A stretch of 64,000 bases of DNA from Saussurea involucrata (Eukaryota > Streptophyta > Magnoliopsida > Asterales > Asteraceae). The translations under genes and the position numbers were made by a program. The notes beneath the pieces are model-generated. The model worked only from the letters and a program-made list of their open reading frames with translations, was not told where the DNA came from and did no database searches. Location: contig CM066324.1 of the NCBI GenBank assembly GCA_033807775.1, forward strand, positions 134,345,501 through 134,409,500, given 5' to 3'. Shown here piece by piece: positions 58,901 to 64,000 of the stretch (positions are counted from its first letter, which is position 1; each line of letters opens with the position of its first letter).

Positions 58901-61900
58901 TTGTAACAGTATAGATTGATTGCTTTAAAATGTTTGTGCAATCTTACATGTGCTTCCAAAATCTTATTACCTAGGCTTGATGACAACTTTGAGGAAGCTT
59001 GTGCTCACCGGCAATCCTATAAGAACTCTTAGAAGGTTTGAACAACCTCTCCACTTTGTTTGATCTAATTTGGATTTTATGCCCGTGGTTGTTTAACAAC
59101 TTTCATCCTTTTTCACTTAGCTCATTGGTGTCGGGACCCACTCCTGCATTGTTGAAGTTTCTTCGAAGTAGACTTCCAGCCGAAGAAGGTACCCAACTCT
59201 GAGTAGTTTGTGTATTTGTTTACCTCTTAATAGTTCCATTAAGAGGCAACCTCTGAATCGCTAAGAGGTGAATCTTGTTTGGCAAAAAAAAAGTCTGCCT
59301 CTTAATGTTCTATGATAATGTTGATCATTCTGACCACTTAATCATCCTGCACCAAACCATTCAGCAACTGCCAAACATTGCCTATGATAATGTTGATCTA
59401 TGTTATGCTAACTATTAATTGATTTTCTGTTTATGTATTTTTACATTCGTTGACTAACTCGTTGACCAACTTCATACTTTCGGAGTAGTTATTTCTTTAT
59501 ATTCCCATTGTATATGTTTGAGTTAACTGAAATAAATATATGATGCAGAGGGTGGAACAACTTCTGAGAACAAAAAAGAAGTTATTGCTAGGGCCTCTCG
59601 GCTGTCTCTTGGTTCAAAGGTTCTATCTTTATACTTCCTCTCGGTTGTCTCTTTCTCATTGATCGAATTTTTTTAGAAAAATCACCAAAAAAATCATCAA
59701 AAAGCTGTTTTTCTAAACATTATAAAGAAATAGCCGGTAATTCTCCAAATGGACTCCGCAAACCTCCACAAAAAATAAGAAAGGTGCTTTTCAGCTGAGT
59801 TTATGGCTCACCATCTAACTAAAAAATAATCAAAAAAGGTGATTTTGCAAAATTCTTGGCTAGTTGGGTGATTGTTAAAAAATGGCTTATTTATGATTTT
59901 TGTGTGTGCCAAAAATGGCTAGTTTGGTGATTTTTTTCTTGTTATTAATGCATTTTGAGGCAAATGAAGCCATGTTTGTGTTTGTAGTCATGATGATATA
60001 GGCTATTAAACGAGTACTCTATTCTTCTATATCTCCAAAGAGAATTCTCGTGTTACTTGCGTATATATATGTTACTGTTGTATACTTCTCAGGAACTTTC
60101 TTTAGGAGGGAATGGCTTGAATGTTGTTCCACCACAAGTATGGGAGACAAGTGGTATCACAAAACTTGATCTCTCTAGGAACTCGATTGAAGTCCTACCT
60201 GTTGAACTTTCTTCATGTGCTTCCCTTGAGGTTAGTTTTTCTTTTTAATTTTTTTGTTACTTCTTTGTCCATTTGAAAGTAGATGTGGCAGACAGATATT
60301 CGGAATCCAAACAACTGGATTACTGTAATAATTTCATCCTCTTGATATTATTGGCTTTCTTTTGGATATAGCATTCTCTTTCACTTATTTAGAAGCAAAC
60401 AAAGAGAATAGTTTAAACTTGCAGGTCAGTTGGTTTGACCTTTTAGGGTGCGTTTGGTATGCAGACATGATAGAACGGGACATGACAGAACAGGACAAAA
60501 CAAAAAACAACTGTTCAATATTATTAGAAATGACCAAAAACTTCGTAAAGCAGAAACATAGATGCACTCCTATGAACGTGGCGTTTGGTAAGACAGAACT
60601 GGACAAAACCTTTACCCTAATAAGTTGTTTATATATTTTGATTAATTATGTAATTTATTTAATTATACTGAAATAAATTTTTTTTATAACAAAATATATT
60701 ATTAGAAAGTTTTTTTCAAGACGATTAAAAAAAAAGTGACACCAAAATAAAAGGTTTATGTAGTTTCCAATTTTATTTTCTAACCTTTTCTATACTTTTT
60801 TATTATTAATAATTAATAGTTTATAAATTAATCAAAACATAGAAACCATATAAAAATAATATTTTGGGGACAATAAAGTGAAAGTTTAAAGAGCATAAAG
60901 TACAATAAATAAAATATAAAAAGGTGTATTTGATGTTCTAGAAGAGAATTAGATTTTATTTTGAGGTTATATTGGTAAAACATATGTCTGATTCACCTTG
61001 TTCCATGGGGTGGGGGTGGAACAAGCTTGTTCAATTTGTTCCACTCTGTTCCTGTCTTTTCCACGTAAAAGTCCTGCCAAACGTGGAACAATGATCTTTG
61101 TTCTGTCCTGTTCTATCCAGTGTACCAAGCGCACCCTTAAGGTCTTAATAAAGATAAAGTCTGCATAATGCATTACCGATTACACACTTCAAGGCGTTGC
61201 TGTTACTAATTTGATGATCATTGTTGTGGCAGACTTTGATTTTATCAAGGAACAAGATCAAAGAGTGGCCAAGTGCAATCTTGGAGTCACTTTGCAATCT
61301 TGTGTGTTTGAAGCTTGATGGTAATCCACTTAGACAGGTAAATGCATTTAGTTCTAGATATTGGCTTCATTGAAGGCTATCCAACAATAAAAAATGTGAT
61401 CTTCAATAATCTCTTGGCTTATGGGCGAATGGAACTGTAAGTTGGCATGCTATTGCAAAACATGAAACCTATGGTAACAATACGTAACCAAGAAACCAAA
61501 GGGCCTTTGACTTTGACCTAGCAGTATGTGGGTTACCAGTAGAACCCAACCTCTCATGAGGTCAGGGGTTCAAACCTCACCAAATGTGAGGAGGGTGTGT
61601 GAGTTCATTTGGTGTATATAAATATTATATACCAAAAAAAGATGTAACTAAAGGTGGCGTTTGGTTCACGGAATGGAATCTACCGCAATCGGAATCTGTC
61701 AAAGGCATTGGAATGAAATTTAATCATGTTTGACCATGTGTTTGGTTGGCAACTTGGCATGAATTGGAATGGAATCTGTCTAAAGAATTTGAATTTGTCT
61801 GTTTCGTTCATTGAATATTATATTGGTGTTGGGATGGAGGCGGTGGTGGTGGTAACGGTGGACGGTGGTGGCGGCAACAACATGTGGTGATGGCGGTGAT

Positions 61901-64000
61901 GACGGGTGGTGGTGGTAGTACCGAAAACGACTGGTGGTGGTGGCGGTGGCGGTGGCAGCGGCGACGACAACTGGTGGTGGCGGCGGTGACGATAGGTGTG
62001 GTGGCAGAGACAACGATGGGTGGTGGTGGCGATGAATGTGGTGGCAGTGATGGTGCTTACATCGGTGGTGGTGGTGGTGGTGACGACAACGACAGGTGGT
62101 GATGGCAGTGACGACAAGTGGTGTGTTGGTGGTGACGACGGGTGGTGATGACAGACGGGTGGTGGCAGCGACAGGTGGTGATGGCGGCGGCAGTGGCGAC
62201 AGGTGGTGGTGACATCCATCGTGGTGGAATATAATGGAATGGAGTATATAAAAGAGTATAACTTTTTAATTATTAAAAGATAGTAGAGAGGAATTGAAAT
62301 TCCTTGCTAGAACCTAAGGAATTTACATTCCATCATTTGGTGGAATTCGAACCTTACGAAAACTCAAAAGATGAACCAAATACAGGAACAGAATTTGGTC
62401 AATGGAATTGACCACTCCAATTCCTTCAAATTCCGCTTTCCAACGAACCAAACACCACCTAATAAGAAAAGAGAAGAAGAGATGGTAGGCATAACTAAGA
62501 AAGGAAATACATCAGTCTTCCTGTTTGCATTTTTTGCATTTCATTTTTCTTCATTTAGTTTTTGATATGCACTTATTCTGCTTCATTCATAGATTCCATC
62601 GGACGGGTTTAAAGCTGCTTCCAAGCTCCAGATTCTGGATCTAAGTGGTAATGCAGGTTGTTTACCTGAATATCCTGCATTTTCTTTTTTGCTGCAAGTG
62701 CAGGAACTATATCTAAGGTGAGTTTGAGAAATAATTTGTTTCTTCTTGGTGAAAATGACTTTGTACGAATTTAACTTGTAAAAAATTGGATGAACAGGAG
62801 GATGCAGATTTCAGAGATCAGGGGGGATATAATAACCTTGCCTAAATTAAGGGTCCTTGATATGAGTCAAAATTCCCTTCAATTGATTCCAGAGGTAACT
62901 TTTTTCCTGGTTAGAGTTCATCTATTGTTGCATTTAATGCCAGCAGTATGACTTGATGTGATACCTACATCTACATGCATATATATGGTTGGGTTCTGGT
63001 GAGAAGTGGTTATCAACCGTTGGATGAGAAATGGACGCCCATTAGGATGAGATGCACCGAGAAAAAGATGCACGGGATCAGTTCCCTTGTAAGGCGCAAT
63101 TCATGGGAGGGCATGAGATTAATAGTGACCAAACGGTTCAGATCCACTTCTCACGTTAACCTCAACTTTTCGCACGATTCTTCGCCTACATATGGTGAAG
63201 GATCGTGTGAGAAGTTGAAGTTACCGTGAGAAGTGGATCTGAACCGTTGATCACTTTTAATCAAATGCCCTCCCATGAATTGCATCTTAGAAGGGAATTG
63301 ATCCGGTGCATCTTATCTCGGTGCATCTCATCCTAATTTGCGTACATTTCTCATCCAACAGTTGATAACCGCTTCTCACGTTAACCTCAACCTCTCACCG
63401 GAACCCAACCCGCCTACAGATATATGCATACATGCATATCAACTTAAGGGCCATTTGGTTTGCCAAATTTGATGGGATTTGGAATTGAATTCCATTCCAA
63501 TCCCGTGTTTTGTTTAAAGGAAAGCCCGAAATTGAAGTTCGGGATTTCAATGAAATCCAACAAACATGGGATTTAGAATTCCCATGGGGGTAGTTGGTAT
63601 TTCACGGGATTTCAAAGGATTTGTTTATAATAATATTTTAAAATATGTTAAAATTGTTTAGTAATTACTGCATGCATCTAATATAATGAACATTTCCTGC
63701 AGGGTTTTAAAGATGCCACATCTCTTCAGGAGCTTCGTCTTTCAGACAATAACATAAGTGCACTTCCTGCTGAACTGGTTTGTACACAACTTCGTCTTTC
63801 AGACAATAACATCAATGTGATATTGTCTCCAAAAGTTGGACTCCTTTTTCTAAAACCTGAAGTGAAAAAGAAATAAAAAAAGAAAACTCGAAAGTTGGTA
63901 TTTCAGTAGATTGAATCCTAATATTTGAAGTTGGTTTTTGCAGGGTCTACTAGAACCAACTCTTCAAGTGTTACAGCTAGATGGAAACCCTTTGAGAAGG
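52939..64000 (+). CDS. Leucine-rich repeat protein, LRRC40-like (3' end beyond window)
   Basis: Twenty exons visible, all in phase: 52939-53003, 53463-53526, 53631-53767, 53849-53935, 54373-54448, 55358-55432, 55528-55597, 55930-56007, 58061-58121, 58232-58310, 58664-58754, 58975-59035, 59121-59188, 59549-59619, 60093-60230, 61233-61337, 62593-62717, 62798-62894, 63703-63777, 63944-64000+. 560 residues so far; from the family about 25 more are expected. It starts MDRLLKAARASGSLNLSNRSL, and 22-24-residue LRRs (LxxLxLxxNxLxxLP) run almost throughout, with a short charged linker at about 335-360. There is no signal peptide or membrane span, so it is an intracellular scaffold type. Intron 7 has a GC donor. 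The introns carry many MITEs, and a MULE ends just upstream. Confidence 0.93.
54921..55153 (+). mobile_element. GTGAGAAG-family MITE, LRR intron 5
   Basis: Full copy bordered by (TA)n: agggttgggttccggtgaga at the left, cttctgacatgatccttcgc then ct at the right. Confidence 0.88.
55621..55847 (-). mobile_element. GTGAGAAG-family MITE, LRR intron 7
   Basis: Minus copy filling most of the 332-bp GC-AG intron: gtaggatcgtgtgcgaag at the left, ctcaccggaacccaacc at the right. There is no (TA)n here. Confidence 0.85.
56486..56499 (-). other. Primer binding site of a minus-strand LTR element
   Basis: Complement reads TGGTATCAGAGAAC, six bases after an LTR end GGGGTGTGACA (56505). It fits tRNA-Met priming. 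The LTR extends upward from 56505; its outer end is not clear. Confidence 0.65.
56750..56921 (-). pseudogene. Start of a gypsy gag gene
   Basis: From ATG at 56921: MPPRREDPEVARLVAEQIMA, then ALPNIVSQVAAGLN, then GNRECTYKTFRG, the N-terminus of gag in plant Ty3/gypsy elements. It stops after about 57 residues where the sequence runs into an LTR-like stretch. An upstream leader (about 57300-57235) repeats in 56330-56270, so two units were joined. Confidence 0.75.
58380..58634. mobile_element. Stowaway-type MITE, CTCCCTCCGTCCC
   Basis: Lies in LRR intron 10. Left CTCCCTCCGTCCCAATACAAG preceded by TA; right side gacacttattttgggacgg is its complement but the final bases are altered. Related pieces are at 28770, 35356, 40285 and 46727. 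Confidence 0.7.
60446..61136. mobile_element. Tourist-like MITE, GGGTGCGTTTGGTA family, 691 bp
   Basis: Lies in LRR intron 15. Ends GGGTGCGTTTGGTA and complement TACCAAGCGCACCC; TTA on both sides (60443-60445 and 61137-61139). Confidence 0.85.
61656..62459. mobile_element. MITE with AGGTGGYGTTTGGTTC ends and a GGT-rich core
   Basis: Lies in LRR intron 16. aggtggcgtttggttc faces gaaccaaacaccacct. The core (61838-62220) is a (GGT/GGC/GAC)n low-complexity tract; it creates open frames of up to 133 codons on both strands that are not genes. Confidence 0.7.
62987..63187 (+). mobile_element. GTGAGAAG-family MITE, LRR intron 18, plus copy
   Basis: tggttgggttctggtgagaa at the left and gcacgattcttcgcct at the right; slightly shortened at the left inner repeat. 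Confidence 0.85.
63194..63410 (-). mobile_element. GTGAGAAG-family MITE, LRR intron 18, minus copy
   Basis: ggtgaaggatcgtgtgagaa at the left, ctcaccggaacccaacc at the right. It is only six bases from the plus copy, in opposite orientation. Confidence 0.88.
63790..63812 (+). repeat. Duplicated piece of LRR exon 19 in intron 19
   Basis: The 23 bases at 63733-63755 in exon 19 (cttcgtctttcag, then acaataacat) are repeated exactly here, 13 bases into the following intron. Confidence 0.85.

Noticed and set aside
61780..62219. His/Pro/Thr- and Gly/Trp-rich open frames
   Set aside because: Produced by a GGT/GAC repeat tract in a MITE inside an intron.
1..64000. tRNA genes, CRISPR arrays, bacterial-type operons
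   Set aside because: None seen; TGGTATCAGAG matches are retrotransposon primer sites, not tRNA genes.

Overview
The window is nuclear DNA from a flowering plant, most likely a eudicot. It has intron-split genes with GT-AG borders, a plastid-targeted thioredoxin, plant-type RING and GTPase genes, and a dense load of plant transposons. Placement in the daisy family is only a guess from the style of the repeats.

Layout. 1-10.0 kb is retrotransposon sequence: a tandem LTR-internal-LTR Ty3/gypsy remnant with a shared 1.7 kb LTR, a 2.07 kb solo LTR with an intact 5-bp target duplication, and older LTR debris. 10.1-14.1 kb holds DNA transposons: a PIF/Harbinger derivative that keeps the start of a broken transposase, several MITEs and a 366-bp foldback. 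14.3-16.9 kb is an m-type thioredoxin gene. 17.9-18.5 kb is an intact Cassandra TRIM carrying a 5S rRNA-like segment in each LTR. 19.9-23.0 kb is a membrane-anchored RING E3 ligase gene (RMA type) with a 5' UTR intron. 25.1-30.7 kb is an eight-exon gene of the SCI1 (style cell-cycle inhibitor 1) family. 32.0-32.8 kb is a single-exon secreted proline-rich protein. 33.9-38.5 kb (minus strand) is an eleven-exon nucleolar GTPase (NOG2/NUG2). 38.8-40.0 kb is a decayed LINE on the minus strand. 41.1-44.9 kb is a mosaic of host-gene fragments, all on the plus strand: heptahelical (adiponectin-receptor-like) protein, CENP-E-like kinesin, RACK1 and RuvB-like 1. 45.3-52.4 kb is a Mutator-like element with a 9-bp target duplication; a 4.26 kb Helitron and a 0.93 kb hAT element are inserted in it. 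52.9-64.0 kb is a leucine-rich-repeat gene (LRRC40-like) with 20 exons visible; it runs off the right edge.

The intact genes (thioredoxin, RMA, SCI1-like, NOG2, LRRC40-like) look like unrelated housekeeping genes; nothing suggests a cluster or shared pathway. The notable biology is in the mobile DNA. At least ten copies or pieces of one short (TA)n-associated foldback family sit mainly inside introns. Elements are nested up to two levels with readable target duplications. One region appears to have collected pieces of four unrelated genes with their splice sites still in place.
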